In this document: positions 1-8,401 of the stretch, piece by piece
Layout of the letters: each line of letters starts with the position of its first letter
How positions within the stretch are numbered: position 1 is the first letter of the stretch
Notes under the pieces: model-generated
Told to the model about the DNA's origin: nothing
Database searches by the model: none
What the model saw: only the letters and a program-made list of their open reading frames with translations
Made by a program: the position numbers and the translations under genes
Assembly: GCA_002429085.1 (NCBI GenBank)
Contig: DIYR01000181.1
Location: 1 to 17,678 of the forward strand
Source of the DNA: Flavobacteriales bacterium UBA6049
Lineage (GTDB): Bacteria; Bacteroidota; Bacteroidia; Flavobacteriales_G; Salibacteraceae
Reading direction: 5' to 3'
DNA length: 17,678 nucleotides

Positions 1-1
1 C

Positions 2-1084
2 CCTGTTACCTTCTCATTAGATGGCCTAGGTTATGCCATTACTGGAACCGAAGGTGTTTTTACCCCTACTCGTGATGTTTTTCAATATAACCCTGAAACA
101 AACGAATGGTCTACATTGCCCCTTTTCCCAGGAGCTGCTAGAAGTTTCGCTATTGGAAAAGCCTACAATGGTAAAGGCTACTTAGGCTTTGGAGCATCTA
201 CATCTGCTTACTTTAATGATATATGGGAATACGATCCTACTACGGAACAATGGACTCCTCTTACCACCTGTCCTTGCTCTGGAAGAAGACATCCCGCTAT
301 GATTATCAAAAACGATAAGATGTATGTTGGTCTTGGTGATGACGCAAATGGAGATTTAGGAGATTGGTACGTATACGATATGGCAAACGACTCTTGGGCT
401 CAAGCTCCAGATATTCCTGGCGATGGTCGTCATCACCCTTTTCAGTTTGATGCTGGCGATGATGTATACACTGGTATGGGACACAGTGGTCCTGTAATTT
501 ACAGAGACTGGTACCGTTTTAACGTAACAACCAATCAATGGGAACAAATGGCTGACTTTCCTGGAGAAGCACGTGTTGCTGGAACACAGTTTGGATGGCA
601 AGGAAAAGGATATGTTTTGAGTGGTGACGGTGATGATCATGGTTTTATGGAACAAGGAGAATTCTGGGAGTACGATTCTGAAACTGATGAATGGACACAA
701 CTTCCTTCTCACCCAGGTATTAGTCGTTGGGCACCTGGTTCTTTTGTAATAGACGGAGCAGTATACTTTCTAGCAGGACAGAACCGTCAAAATGGTGTTA
801 TCTTGAATGATATGTGGAAGTACCAATTAACTGCTCCTACGAGCGTTGCTGAGGCAAAAACTCCCTCAAATATTTCTATCTACCCTAACCCTGCATATAA
901 TGAACTTAACGTTTTGAGTGATGTAGCTATTCAACAAGTTCGTTTGCTCTCTATTTTGGGAGAAGAAATGTCACTTTCTTACGATAACATACTAGATGTA
1001 ACACAGATTCCGTCTGGTATCTATATTATCGAAACCACAGATAAAAACAATACTATAACCACACAGAAAATCAAGGTATTGTAA
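2..1084 (+). CDS. Secreted kelch-repeat protein with type IX sorting domain (5' partial)
   Basis: The frame is open from the left edge, so this is the last 360 residues of a longer protein; the TTG at 116 is an internal Leu, not a start. The body is a run of kelch-like blades of about 50 residues, each with a Gly-rich strand followed by a 'Y(D/N)..T..W..(L/M)' strand: YNPETNEW, YDPTTEQW, YDMANDSW, FNVTTNQW, YDSETDEW. Such blades form a beta-propeller. After the last blade comes a type A C-terminal sorting domain: 'ISIYPNPAYNELNV', a middle 'LLSILGEE' strand, then 'IPSGIYII' and a basic end 'KIKVL'. Known for the family: this domain sends proteins through the type IX system to the surface, with cleavage of the domain. 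The Sec signal must lie outside the window. The ligand of the propeller is not predictable. It is separated from the next operon by a terminator. Confidence 0.9.
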   Translation, partial: PVTFSLDGLGYAITGTEGVFTPTRDVFQYNPETNEWSTLPLFPGAARSFAIGKAYNGKGYLGFGASTSAYFNDIWEYDPTTEQWTPLTTCPCSGRRHPAMIIKNDKMYVGLGDDANGDLGDWYVYDMANDSWAQAPDIPGDGRHHPFQFDAGDDVYTGMGHSGPVIYRDWYRFNVTTNQWEQMADFPGEARVAGTQFGWQGKGYVLSGDGDDHGFMEQGEFWEYDSETDEWTQLPSHPGISRWAPGSFVIDGAVYFLAGQNRQNGVILNDMWKYQLTAPTSVAEAKTPSNISIYPNPAYNELNVLSDVAIQQVRLLSILGEEMSLSYDNILDVTQIPSGIYIIETTDKNNTITTQKIKVL

Positions 1085-1108
1085 TCCTCATATTTACTTT
1101 AATATCCG

Positions 1109-1142
1109 ATCCCTTTCGAAATCAATCGAAAGGGATTTTTTT
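1109..1142 (+). terminator. Intrinsic terminator after the kelch gene
   Basis: A perfect 11-bp inverted repeat, ATCCCTTTCGA (1109-1119) and TCGAAAGGGAT (1126-1136), encloses a 6-nt loop and runs into seven T (1136-1142). It begins 24 bp after the TAA of the kelch gene. The T run follows the stem on the + strand, so termination is for rightward transcription. It insulates the efflux operon from upstream reading. Confidence 0.9.
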
Positions 1143-1319
1143 GTACCAATCTGAATATGTAATTAGTTACCCTCGCAATGTTTTGCCAGGTGCTTAAAAA
1201 AAGAGCACCGACATTACTCCACTTGGTATAGAAAAAGAACTTCACTCCTTCTTTCAAATAACAATACTGCTTCAACTAACCTACGAATAGGCAATCTATT
1301 TAATCGCAACCGCACATTA

Positions 1320-1337
1320 GTTTCCTCTGTTGGAAAC
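1320..1337 (+). promoter_or_regulatory. Candidate operator 1, palindrome GTTTCC-N6-GGAAAC
   Basis: GTTTCC (1320-1325), centre TCTGTT, GGAAAC (1332-1337). With the flanking A1319 and T1338 the arms are 7 bp. The same palindrome recurs 65 bp downstream, and 17 of 20 bases agree between 1320-1339 and 1385-1404. Perfect dyads upstream of an autonomous winged-helix regulator gene are the usual form of MarR/GbsR operators. It is followed by TTTTTTG, so a weak terminator or attenuator is an alternative reading for this copy alone. Confidence 0.6.
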
Positions 1338-1384
1338 TTTTTTGTCAAAATCTGTATTGTGTTAGCGAAAAATGATTTCTCTTT

Positions 1385-1402
1385 GTTTCCTCTTAAGGAA
1401 AC
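1385..1402 (+). promoter_or_regulatory. Candidate operator 2, palindrome GTTTCC-N6-GGAAAC
   Basis: GTTTCC (1385-1390), centre TCTTAA, GGAAAC (1397-1402). It ends 11 nt before the preferred ATG (1414) of the regulator, so binding here would block transcription or, if transcribed, form a hairpin over the start region. It has no following T run, so unlike copy 1 it cannot be a terminator; this favours a protein-binding site for both copies. Confidence 0.6.
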
Positions 1403-1413
1403 TTAAAAATCCC

Positions 1414-1866
1414 ATGAAAAAGAAAGAGCTTATACACTCGTTTGGCGAAGCCTCCAAAGCTGCTAGGTATCCACCATTATCCGGAAAAATTATGTGCGTT
1501 TTGTACATAAATCCTTTACGTTATTTAACTTTTAGCGAGATTCAAAACGAAGTTGAATCTAGTAAAGGAGCGGTTAGTAAGAACCTAAACCTACTAATCG
1601 AAAAAAAACTAGTGACAGCTATCCCCCATCCAACAGAATCCAAGAAAAAACTATTCGGCTTAGAGATTGACCAAGTAAAAATTCATTTAGAAGAATTGAT
1701 ACAAACGCTCAAGTTTCAAGCAGAACTGATGGGATTTGCTTTACAAATGAGAGGCGATTCTGCTTCAGAAAATGACGTATCTGATTTCATGAAAAGCACC
1801 ATCAACATGCTACAGGATGTTATTCACCAATTAGAAAAATCGATCTTCAAATATTTTAACGAATGA
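1414..1866 (+). CDS. GbsR/MarR-type winged-helix transcriptional regulator
   Basis: A 150-residue DNA-binding protein, probably the local repressor of the efflux operon. The N-terminus 'KELIHSFGEASKAARYPPLSGKI' fits the GbsR-like branch of MarR regulators common in Bacteroidota. The winged helix-turn-helix lies at about residues 37-68 (LTFSEIQNEV, then 'SSKGAVSKNLNLLIEKKLV', where 'GAVSKNL' is the recognition helix). A basic wing follows (ESKKKL). The remaining C-terminal half is helical and probably a dimer arm. I start it at ATG 1414 rather than ATG 1372, because the 14 extra residues would be encoded by the palindrome at 1385-1402 and the family normally begins close to 'KKELI.KFG'. Its stop overlaps the start of the next gene as ATGA, so the two are translationally coupled. 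The inducer is unknown. Confidence 0.85.
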   Translation: MKKKELIHSFGEASKAARYPPLSGKIMCVLYINPLRYLTFSEIQNEVESSKGAVSKNLNLLIEKKLVTAIPHPTESKKKLFGLEIDQVKIHLEELIQTLKFQAELMGFALQMRGDSASENDVSDFMKSTINMLQDVIHQLEKSIFKYFNE

Positions 1867-4199
1867 AACGAATTGGGTTATTCTTCTTGTTATTCATTCT
1901 AGCAAACCTAACAACAGCCCAACAAAAACCAATTTTGAGGCTAGGATTCATGCTAGACAGCCGATCCATTGAATCAGAGTTTGATCGTTTTGCCCACGAG
2001 GTTAACAGTTTATTAAAAGAGCAATATGAGGTGCAGTTTCTGGGTCCCTTAGTGCACCAAAACAATTTTGAACAAGCAAGGCATAACTACTACGTTTTAA
2101 AAGACTCTTTAGAAGCAGACATTATTATTGGTGTTGGGCTCACATCAGCTAGGTTCTTTTATATTACAGAAAACATAGAAGTTCCTTCTATCATTATTGG
2201 TGCAGTAAATAGCAGTTTGATCAATATTCCTAAAGATCAAACTACTTCAGGAAAATCAAATGTCAATTTCATGGTGTTGCCCAACTCTTATGAAGAAGAC
2301 TTGAATGATTTAAACATTGTAACTCCCTTCAATCGTGTTGGAATCATAGTAGATAGTGAATACATAAAGCAATTACCAGTTGAAGAGTTCTTCGAAAACT
2401 ACTTTACCCCTCGAGAACGAGATTATGAACTAATCCCATTTTCAGGGATGAAAATAGATAGCACACTATTAGATAGTGTGGATGCGGTATATGTAACAGA
2501 TCTTTTGTTTATAGATACTACAAGCGCACTAAACTTAATGCACCAAATCAATCGTAGAAACCTTCCCTCTTTCACTGCAAATGGTTACAATTTTGTGGAG
2601 GCTGGATATTTTATGACAAACAAACCTAATGGACTTGAAGATCAATTCAATAGAAAGGTAGCACTTCAAATTGAGGCCATTGCCTCTGGAGAAAATGCTG
2701 GTGATTTACCCATTCACATTGAGTACAACCATGAGTTAACTATTAACTACACTACCATGAAGAAAATAGGCTTAGACCTTCGATTCAGTATTATAAGTCA
2801 AGCCAACATTATCGGTTCAGATTACGAAGATGTAGAACGCACTTACAACATTAGAGATGTATTCAATCAAGTATTAGGTGAAAACCTACAGTTACAAGCG
2901 CAACAGCGAGATGTAGCATTGGCAACTGAAGATGTACGCTTGAGTAAATCTAATTATTTACCTGAAATTACTGCAGATGCACAAGGCGTTTACCTTGATC
3001 CTGAAGTAGCACAACAAAGTCTTGGTAGAAGCCCTGAAATTGACGTAGATGGAATCTTTACCGTTAAACAAGTAATCTACTCTCAAGATGCATCAACCGG
3101 CATCAAAATCAAGAACGAGTTAAACGAAGCTGAAAGACAAAATTACTCAGCTAAAGAACTTGACTTAATGATTGACGCTGCTGTTGCGTATTTCCAAACA
3201 CTTATCTTCAAAACCAACGTCATTATACAAAATCAGAATTTACAGCTCACCAAGCAGAATTTTGCAATAGCTGAGCAGAACTTTAACGCTGGTGCAAGTG
3301 GAAAATCAGATGTATTGCGAATAGAGAGTCAATTGGCACAGAATATACAGCAGTTAATAGAGGCTAACAATCAATTGAATCAATCATACCTCACACTTAA
3401 CCAGCTAATGAACAATGACATAGGCATGAATATCGGGATCTCTGATGCTCATATGAATGACGAGCTATTCGTGAACTACAACTATAAAATATTCGAAGAG
3501 CTGTTCGATTCTCCTAAGTTAATTCCAATCATCACAGATTTCTTTATTGAAGAAGCCTACCGTAATTCTCCCGAGTTAAAGAGTTTAGAATTCAACATGG
3601 CAGCTAATGAATTGAACTATCGATTAAACAAGTATGGAAGATATGTTCCTACGGTGGCCCTGCAAGGTCAATATAATATGAACTTAATCAACGAAGGAGA
3701 AGGATCTGATCCTCAACCTGGTTTCCCAGAAATCCCTCAAACCAATTACAATGTAGCACTCAATGTATCTCTACCAATATTCAATCAAAATACACGTAAT
3801 ATCAATCAGCAGATTGCCCAAATTCAAGGAGAACAATTGGTAGTTCAAAAAGACAATGTAAAGCAGCAATTTGAGAAAAACATTAGAGAAGTTATGTACG
3901 ATTTGATGGGTAATCTATCGAACATAGAAACAAGTAACATATCAGAAGAAGCTGCCAAACAGAGTTTAGAGCTAACACAGAGTGCATATCAAAATGGAGC
4001 AGTACCAATCATTCAATTGATTGATGCTCAAAACAATTATCTACAAGCTACACAAGCCAGTGCTACAGCTATTTATCAATTTTTAATTAGTGCCTTAACC
4101 TTAGAGCGATACATGGGCTATTTCATAGTAGCTCATTCAGAAGAAGAAAATGATCTATTCTTTCAACGCGCACGCAATTACATCATTTCTAATAACTAG
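1863..4199 (+). CDS. TolC-family outer-membrane channel with N-terminal periplasmic-binding-protein-like domain
   Basis: A 778-residue protein, much longer than a normal TolC homologue (about 420-490). Residues 1-20 are a Sec signal ending 'TTAQ'. Residues about 24-318 look like a type 1 periplasmic binding fold of the ABC_sub_bind (TrpX-like) kind: 'ADIIIGVGLTSARFF', 'VPSIIIGAVNSS', 'NRVGIIVDSEYI', 'VDAVYVTDLLFI', 'RRNLPSFTANG', and a closing 'INYTTMKKIGLDL' that resembles the conserved end of that family. Residues about 328-755 carry two outer-membrane-efflux repeats with long Gln/Asn-rich helices; the second contains 'SLPIFNQNTRN' and 'SAYQNGAVPIIQLIDAQNNY', the typical TolC helix-strand joints. 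Role: exit duct of the RND pump encoded downstream. The extra domain could sense or deliver a substrate; this is inference. It starts inside the regulator stop (ATGA), and the adaptor begins 4 bp after its TAG. A short tail (about 756-778) follows the barrel part. Confidence 0.85.
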   Translation: MKRIGLFFLLFILANLTTAQQKPILRLGFMLDSRSIESEFDRFAHEVNSLLKEQYEVQFLGPLVHQNNFEQARHNYYVLKDSLEADIIIGVGLTSARFFYITENIEVPSIIIGAVNSSLINIPKDQTTSGKSNVNFMVLPNSYEEDLNDLNIVTPFNRVGIIVDSEYIKQLPVEEFFENYFTPRERDYELIPFSGMKIDSTLLDSVDAVYVTDLLFIDTTSALNLMHQINRRNLPSFTANGYNFVEAGYFMTNKPNGLEDQFNRKVALQIEAIASGENAGDLPIHIEYNHELTINYTTMKKIGLDLRFSIISQANIIGSDYEDVERTYNIRDVFNQVLGENLQLQAQQRDVALATEDVRLSKSNYLPEITADAQGVYLDPEVAQQSLGRSPEIDVDGIFTVKQVIYSQDASTGIKIKNELNEAERQNYSAKELDLMIDAAVAYFQTLIFKTNVIIQNQNLQLTKQNFAIAEQNFNAGASGKSDVLRIESQLAQNIQQLIEANNQLNQSYLTLNQLMNNDIGMNIGISDAHMNDELFVNYNYKIFEELFDSPKLIPIITDFFIEEAYRNSPELKSLEFNMAANELNYRLNKYGRYVPTVALQGQYNMNLINEGEGSDPQPGFPEIPQTNYNVALNVSLPIFNQNTRNINQQIAQIQGEQLVVQKDNVKQQFEKNIREVMYDLMGNLSNIETSNISEEAAKQSLELTQSAYQNGAVPIIQLIDAQNNYLQATQASATAIYQFLISALTLERYMGYFIVAHSEEENDLFFQRARNYIISNN

Positions 4200-4203
4200 T
4201 GCT

Positions 4204-5286
4204 ATGAGAACATCTGTAATTATCTTGACTTTCCTCCTACTATTTTGTGCCTGCTCTACCGAGCAAGTAAAGCAAAAAGAAATACTAAGACCTGTTCGCT
4301 ACATTACGTTAGGAAATGCCAATAGCAATATGCTTCGCTCTTTTGGTGGAGATGTTAGGGCCACCAAGAAAATTGAATTAAGCTTTAGGAGTTCTGGTAT
4401 AATCACTACTCTAAATGTAAAGGTTGGACAGCGTGTAACAAAAGGTCAGTTGCTTGCTACATTAGATAATGTTGAAGCTAAACTATCATACGATCAAGCT
4501 GAAAGTGCTTTTAACACTGCAAATGTATCGCTAAGTAATTCACGAGTTCAGTTAGACCGTGTACGTTCATTATATGAGAAAGGAACTAACTCTTTAGCAG
4601 ATTACGAGCAAGCAAAAATAGCTTATCAACAGAGCTTAGATCAATACGAAAGCACCAAGAGTAATTTGGATATTCGTAAATCTCAAATTGAATATGGTAA
4701 AATCTACGCTCCTACAAATGGAGTTATCGCAGAAAAGAATGTCTCTATCAATGAAACTGCTTCTTCAGGACAAGTAATAGCTGTAATTAATGCAGGAAAC
4801 GAATTAAACGTTGAAGTAGGTATTCCTGAGAATGTAATTAACCGCATTACTATCGGAATGCAAGTTGAACTGACCTTCTCTTCATTCGGAAAGCAACGTT
4901 ATCCAGGAACTATAACAGAAATTGCCCCCATTGTAGATCCAAACACCAATACCTACTTAGTAAAAGTAGGTGTTAACGAAAAACTGAGCGAATTAAAGCA
5001 AGGCATGAGCGCTAGAGTGCATTTTGATTTTACTGTAACGAATTCTACTACTATAGAAGAACACATAATTGTGCCGTACAATTCAGTAGGAGAAGACGGT
5101 AGCGGAAACTTCGTTTTTATCTTAGATTCTATTCAAGATGCCTCTGCTACGGCCGTTAAACAGTACGTAAGTGTAGGAGAATTAACCAACACGGGTTTCG
5201 AAATTCAACAAGGTCTAGAAGAAGGTCAACTAGTAGTTACTGCCGGAGTCAACTCATTATTAAACGGACAACGCGTAAAACTCTAG
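4204..5286 (+). CDS. RND efflux periplasmic adaptor (membrane fusion) lipoprotein
   Basis: A 360-residue HlyD/AcrA-type adaptor that bridges the inner-membrane pump and the TolC-like duct. I use ATG 4204 (MRTSVIILTF...), 4 bp after the upstream stop; the in-frame ATG at 4150 lies inside the TolC gene and would hide the signal. The start gives a lipoprotein signal with Cys17 as the likely lipidated residue (FCAC). Domains in order: first half of the lipoyl/barrel-sandwich about 50-88 ('SGIITTLNVKVGQRVTKGQ'), coiled-coil hairpin about 95-163, second lipoyl half 'YAPTNGVIAEKNV' at 168-180, beta-barrel from about 200 ('VEVGIPENVINRITIGMQV'), and a membrane-proximal C-terminal domain ending 'LLNGQRVKL'. 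Length is normal for the family. The RND gene follows after 4 bp. Confidence 0.93.
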   Translation: MRTSVIILTFLLLFCACSTEQVKQKEILRPVRYITLGNANSNMLRSFGGDVRATKKIELSFRSSGIITTLNVKVGQRVTKGQLLATLDNVEAKLSYDQAESAFNTANVSLSNSRVQLDRVRSLYEKGTNSLADYEQAKIAYQQSLDQYESTKSNLDIRKSQIEYGKIYAPTNGVIAEKNVSINETASSGQVIAVINAGNELNVEVGIPENVINRITIGMQVELTFSSFGKQRYPGTITEIAPIVDPNTNTYLVKVGVNEKLSELKQGMSARVHFDFTVTNSTTIEEHIIVPYNSVGEDGSGNFVFILDSIQDASATAVKQYVSVGELTNTGFEIQQGLEEGQLVVTAGVNSLLNGQRVKL

Positions 5287-5290
5287 TCTT

Positions 5291-8200
5291 ATGAATATCA
5301 CAAAATTCTCATTGAGTCAAAATCGCGTTGTACTCAGCATATTAGCAATAGTGATTGTAATGGGACTTGTTTCCTACAATAACCTTTCACGCGATAGTAT
5401 GCCACCATTTACCATTCGAGTAGCAACCATTGTTACTTCGTTCCCTGGTGCAAGTCCTGAACGTGTAGAAGAATTGATTACTGACAAAATCGAAAAAGTA
5501 GCACAAGAGCTTCCAGAACTCAAAGAAGTAACCAGTACATCGCGAACAGGATTATCTGTAGTAAGCGTTGAACTAAAAATGGATGTGACTCCAAACAAGT
5601 TACAAGCTGTTTGGGATAGACTTCGCAGAAAGTTGAACACTATTCAAGGGTTACCTCAGAATGTTGTGCCTCAATTAAACGATGAAGGAATTGGAGAAGT
5701 ATTTGGTATTGCAGTAGCCTTAGTAAACGATGGGTTTAGCTATAAAGAAGTAAAAGATTACGCAGATGATCTAAGAGATGATTTAATTGTATTGGATGAT
5801 GCTGCCAAAGTTGAAATTAACGGTGAACAAGATGAACGAGTATTCATTAAATTCAACGATAATAAGTTGAAGAAATACGGAGTTTCTTCAAGTACCCTAC
5901 AGAACATCATTTCATCTACCAATATTTTGAAATCTGGTGGAGAAATCAATTTGGCAAGTGAACGCATCATTCTTGAACCCACAGGTAATTTCACGAATAT
6001 TCAGGATATTGAAAACCTACTTATTCCCATAGGAAACAGTGGTCATGTAATTGCTTTGAAAGACATTGCCACTGTAGAAAAGGGATACATCTACCCTCCT
6101 AGTCAGATTGTGTATGTTAACGGACAACCTGCTATATCGTTGCATATTTCTTTAAAACAAGGACGCAACATTATTCGACTTGGGCAAGATATAGATCGTA
6201 TAACAACCGAGTACAATAGTAAACTCCCTGTAGGATTAGACGTAAAACGCATATCATCAATTGATACATACATCGATCAGAAAATCAACGACTTCGTATC
6301 TAACCTTATTCAATCTGTAGTTATTGTATTAGCAGTTATGCTCGTGTTTCTTGGCTTACGTACTGGCCTTGTAATTTCAAGCCTCATACCGTTAGTCACC
6401 ATAGCCACGTTGTTTGTGATGAGTGTTTTAGGTGTTGGATTAAATCAAATCTCATTAGCTGCTTTAATTATGGCATTGGGTATGATGGTTGATAATGGAA
6501 TTGTAGTTGCCGAATCTATTATGGTGAAAATGGAAAGCGGCAAGTCAACCAGAGTCGCTGCCATAGAATCTGGACAAGAACTATTCACTCCATTACTTAT
6601 TTCTACCTTAACTACCTCTGCAGCATTTCTTTCGTTCTACTTAGCCGAATCAGTCATGGGTGATATCATGGGGCCATTATTTGTAGTGATTAGTATTGCG
6701 TTAATAAGCTCTTGGTTGATCTCCTTAACCATCATAACTCTTTTCTGTGTATACTTCTTAAAAGTAAAACCAAAGGGAGAAAAAGAAGCATCGTTTCTAG
6801 ATCGTTTAATTGGTGGAATGAAAGTAGGCTACAAAGATTTGATGATTCATGTTCTTAATTGGAGACGAACCATGATTGTAGGTATTATTGGTCTATTCAT
6901 AGCAAGTATTTTCGGCTTCGGACTACTAGAGGTACTCTTCTTTCCTGATAGTGATAGAAACATGATTACTGCAGATATTAACCTACCACTTGGAACAAGA
7001 ATTGAAGAAACGCAACAGGTAGTTCGCGAAATAGAATCATTTATTCAAGAAGAATTAGAGGTAAATAAAGAGAGAACTCTTGGTATTATTGACTGGTCTT
7101 CTTTTGTTGGTGAAGGTCCTTCTTCTTATGATTTAGGGTATTCAGCTGACGAACCAAACTCTAGTTATGCACACATGCTGATCAATACCTCTAGTTTTGA
7201 AGACAATAACTTGTTGATTGAACGTCTAGATTCCTTCTGCTTCTTAAGTTTCCCGAATGCTGACATTAAAATTGGATTACTTGGCGCAGGTGGTGGTGGA
7301 ACACCCATCGAAATCAAAGTCTCTGGCGACAATCCCGATAAACTAGCTGAGATTGCAGAAACTATCAAGGTTAAGCTATTTGGTGTTGATGGAACAAAAA
7401 ACATTAAAGATGATTGGGGGCCAAAAGGAAAGAAATTCGTGATTGAAGTAGACCCATATAAGTCTCGCAACGTTGGTATTACAAATCAAGATATTGCTAT
7501 TTCATTAGAGACTGTTCTTACTGGTTTTACAACGGGTGAATATCGAGAAGAAACTAATTCCATTCCTATTATTCTGCAGAATGAACAAAGTAAAGATTTG
7601 GACTTAGCTAGTTTAGAAACTATGAGTATCATCAGCCAAAGTTCAGGTGCAAGCGTTCCCCTACTTCAAATAGCCAATATTGTTCCTCAGTGGCAATATG
7701 CTAAAATTAAGCGTTTGAATTTGGTTCGTTCAATCAATGTAAGTAGCGAACTTACAGCCTCTGGAAATGCAAATGAAATCATGTCGCAAGTAACGCCATG
7801 GTTGAAAGAAGAATCACAAAATTGGGGAGATGATTATAGCTACATCTTAGGTGGTGATGCACAAGATAGTGCTGAAAACATGGGAGCAGTAGCAGCATAT
7901 TTACCAATATCTGGATTCATTATCATTATGCTGTTGATCATTCAGTTTAACTCATTTAGAAAGGCAACAATGGTAGTACTAACTATCCCTCTTGGAGTAA
8001 TTGGAATGGTGATGGGCTTACTCATTTTTCAGGTACCATTTGGTTTCATGGCTTTCTTAGGTGTAATTTCTTTAGCTGGTATAGTCATCAACAATGCTAT
8101 TGTTTTGATAGATCGTATTCAGATTGAGAAAGAAGAGTTTAACAGAAGTAATCAAGATGCCATAGTGAGCGCATGTTTGCAAAGGTTTAGACCTATTATT

Positions 8201-8401
8201 CTAGCGACTTTCACCACAGTACTTGGTCTTGTTCCATTATATCTAGGTGGTGGTGCTATGTGGGAACCTATGGCTGTTACCATTATGGTAGGTCTATTGT
8301 TTGGAACAATCGTTACATTACTCTTTATTCCATCATTATACAGCTTACTCTACAAGGTAGATTTTTCAACATATGAGTTTAATCAAGAACTTATCGATTA
8401 A
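5291..8401 (+). CDS. RND-family efflux pump, inner-membrane subunit
   Basis: A 1036-residue inner-membrane proton-driven exporter of the AcrB/HAE group; the length is typical. It shows the first TM helix at about 12-30, a large periplasmic loop ('TSFPGASPERVEELIT' at 49-64), TM bundle 335-490, a second periplasmic loop, and a final TM bundle from about 870. The proton-relay positions are altered: TM4 reads 'GMMVDNGIVVAES' with Asp401 but Asn402 where AcrB has its second Asp (D408), and TM10 reads 'GIVINNAIVLID', with Asn934 where AcrB has Lys940. Such VDN/NN variants occur in a known branch of RND pumps, so it is probably active, but with a different relay from AcrB. The substrate cannot be read; no metal-pump (CzcA) signature was noticed. 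Its TAA overlaps the next ATG by one base (TAATG). Confidence 0.93.
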   Translation: MNITKFSLSQNRVVLSILAIVIVMGLVSYNNLSRDSMPPFTIRVATIVTSFPGASPERVEELITDKIEKVAQELPELKEVTSTSRTGLSVVSVELKMDVTPNKLQAVWDRLRRKLNTIQGLPQNVVPQLNDEGIGEVFGIAVALVNDGFSYKEVKDYADDLRDDLIVLDDAAKVEINGEQDERVFIKFNDNKLKKYGVSSSTLQNIISSTNILKSGGEINLASERIILEPTGNFTNIQDIENLLIPIGNSGHVIALKDIATVEKGYIYPPSQIVYVNGQPAISLHISLKQGRNIIRLGQDIDRITTEYNSKLPVGLDVKRISSIDTYIDQKINDFVSNLIQSVVIVLAVMLVFLGLRTGLVISSLIPLVTIATLFVMSVLGVGLNQISLAALIMALGMMVDNGIVVAESIMVKMESGKSTRVAAIESGQELFTPLLISTLTTSAAFLSFYLAESVMGDIMGPLFVVISIALISSWLISLTIITLFCVYFLKVKPKGEKEASFLDRLIGGMKVGYKDLMIHVLNWRRTMIVGIIGLFIASIFGFGLLEVLFFPDSDRNMITADINLPLGTRIEETQQVVREIESFIQEELEVNKERTLGIIDWSSFVGEGPSSYDLGYSADEPNSSYAHMLINTSSFEDNNLLIERLDSFCFLSFPNADIKIGLLGAGGGGTPIEIKVSGDNPDKLAEIAETIKVKLFGVDGTKNIKDDWGPKGKKFVIEVDPYKSRNVGITNQDIAISLETVLTGFTTGEYREETNSIPIILQNEQSKDLDLASLETMSIISQSSGASVPLLQIANIVPQWQYAKIKRLNLVRSINVSSELTASGNANEIMSQVTPWLKEESQNWGDDYSYILGGDAQDSAENMGAVAAYLPISGFIIIMLLIIQFNSFRKATMVVLTIPLGVIGMVMGLLIFQVPFGFMAFLGVISLAGIVINNAIVLIDRIQIEKEEFNRSNQDAIVSACLQRFRPIILATFTTVLGLVPLYLGGGAMWEPMAVTIMVGLLFGTIVTLLFIPSLYSLLYKVDFSTYEFNQELID

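Larger units (their letters stand above)
1143..1413 (+). other. Non-coding regulatory stretch upstream of the efflux operon
   Basis: About 270 bp between the terminator and the preferred start of the regulator. I see no gene in it. It holds two copies of the GTTTCC-N6-GGAAAC palindrome (listed separately) and a weak hairpin, GGTGCT / AGCACC with a 9-nt A-rich loop (1189-1209). No good match to the Bacteroidota -7 element TAnnTTTG is visible, so the promoter is not placed. TTG at 1330-1332 with TATTGTGT at 1355-1362 is a poor candidate at 22-nt spacing. The low promoter quality would suit an operon that is normally off or activator-dependent, but that is inference. Confidence 0.6.

Noticed and set aside
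1189..1209. GGTGCT / AGCACC hairpin with A-rich loop
   Set aside because: Only 6 bp with a 9-nt loop, no T tail, no similarity to a known riboswitch or small RNA.
1319..1343. Hairpin plus T run as an intrinsic terminator or attenuator
   Set aside because: A 7-bp AT-rich stem is weak, and the same dyad recurs at 1385-1402 without a T run; an operator explains both copies. Attenuation is not fully excluded.
1372..1413. Longer start for the regulator at ATG 1372
   Set aside because: The 14 added residues come from the palindrome at 1385-1402 and do not fit the family N-terminus; ATG 1414 does.
4150..4203. Longer start for the adaptor at ATG 4150
   Set aside because: It lies within the TolC coding end and would bury the lipoprotein signal; ATG 4204 begins a proper signal peptide.
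5374..7470. Three - strand ORFs inside the RND gene
   Set aside because: They are antisense to a clearly conserved gene, with no domain, signal or upstream element of their own.
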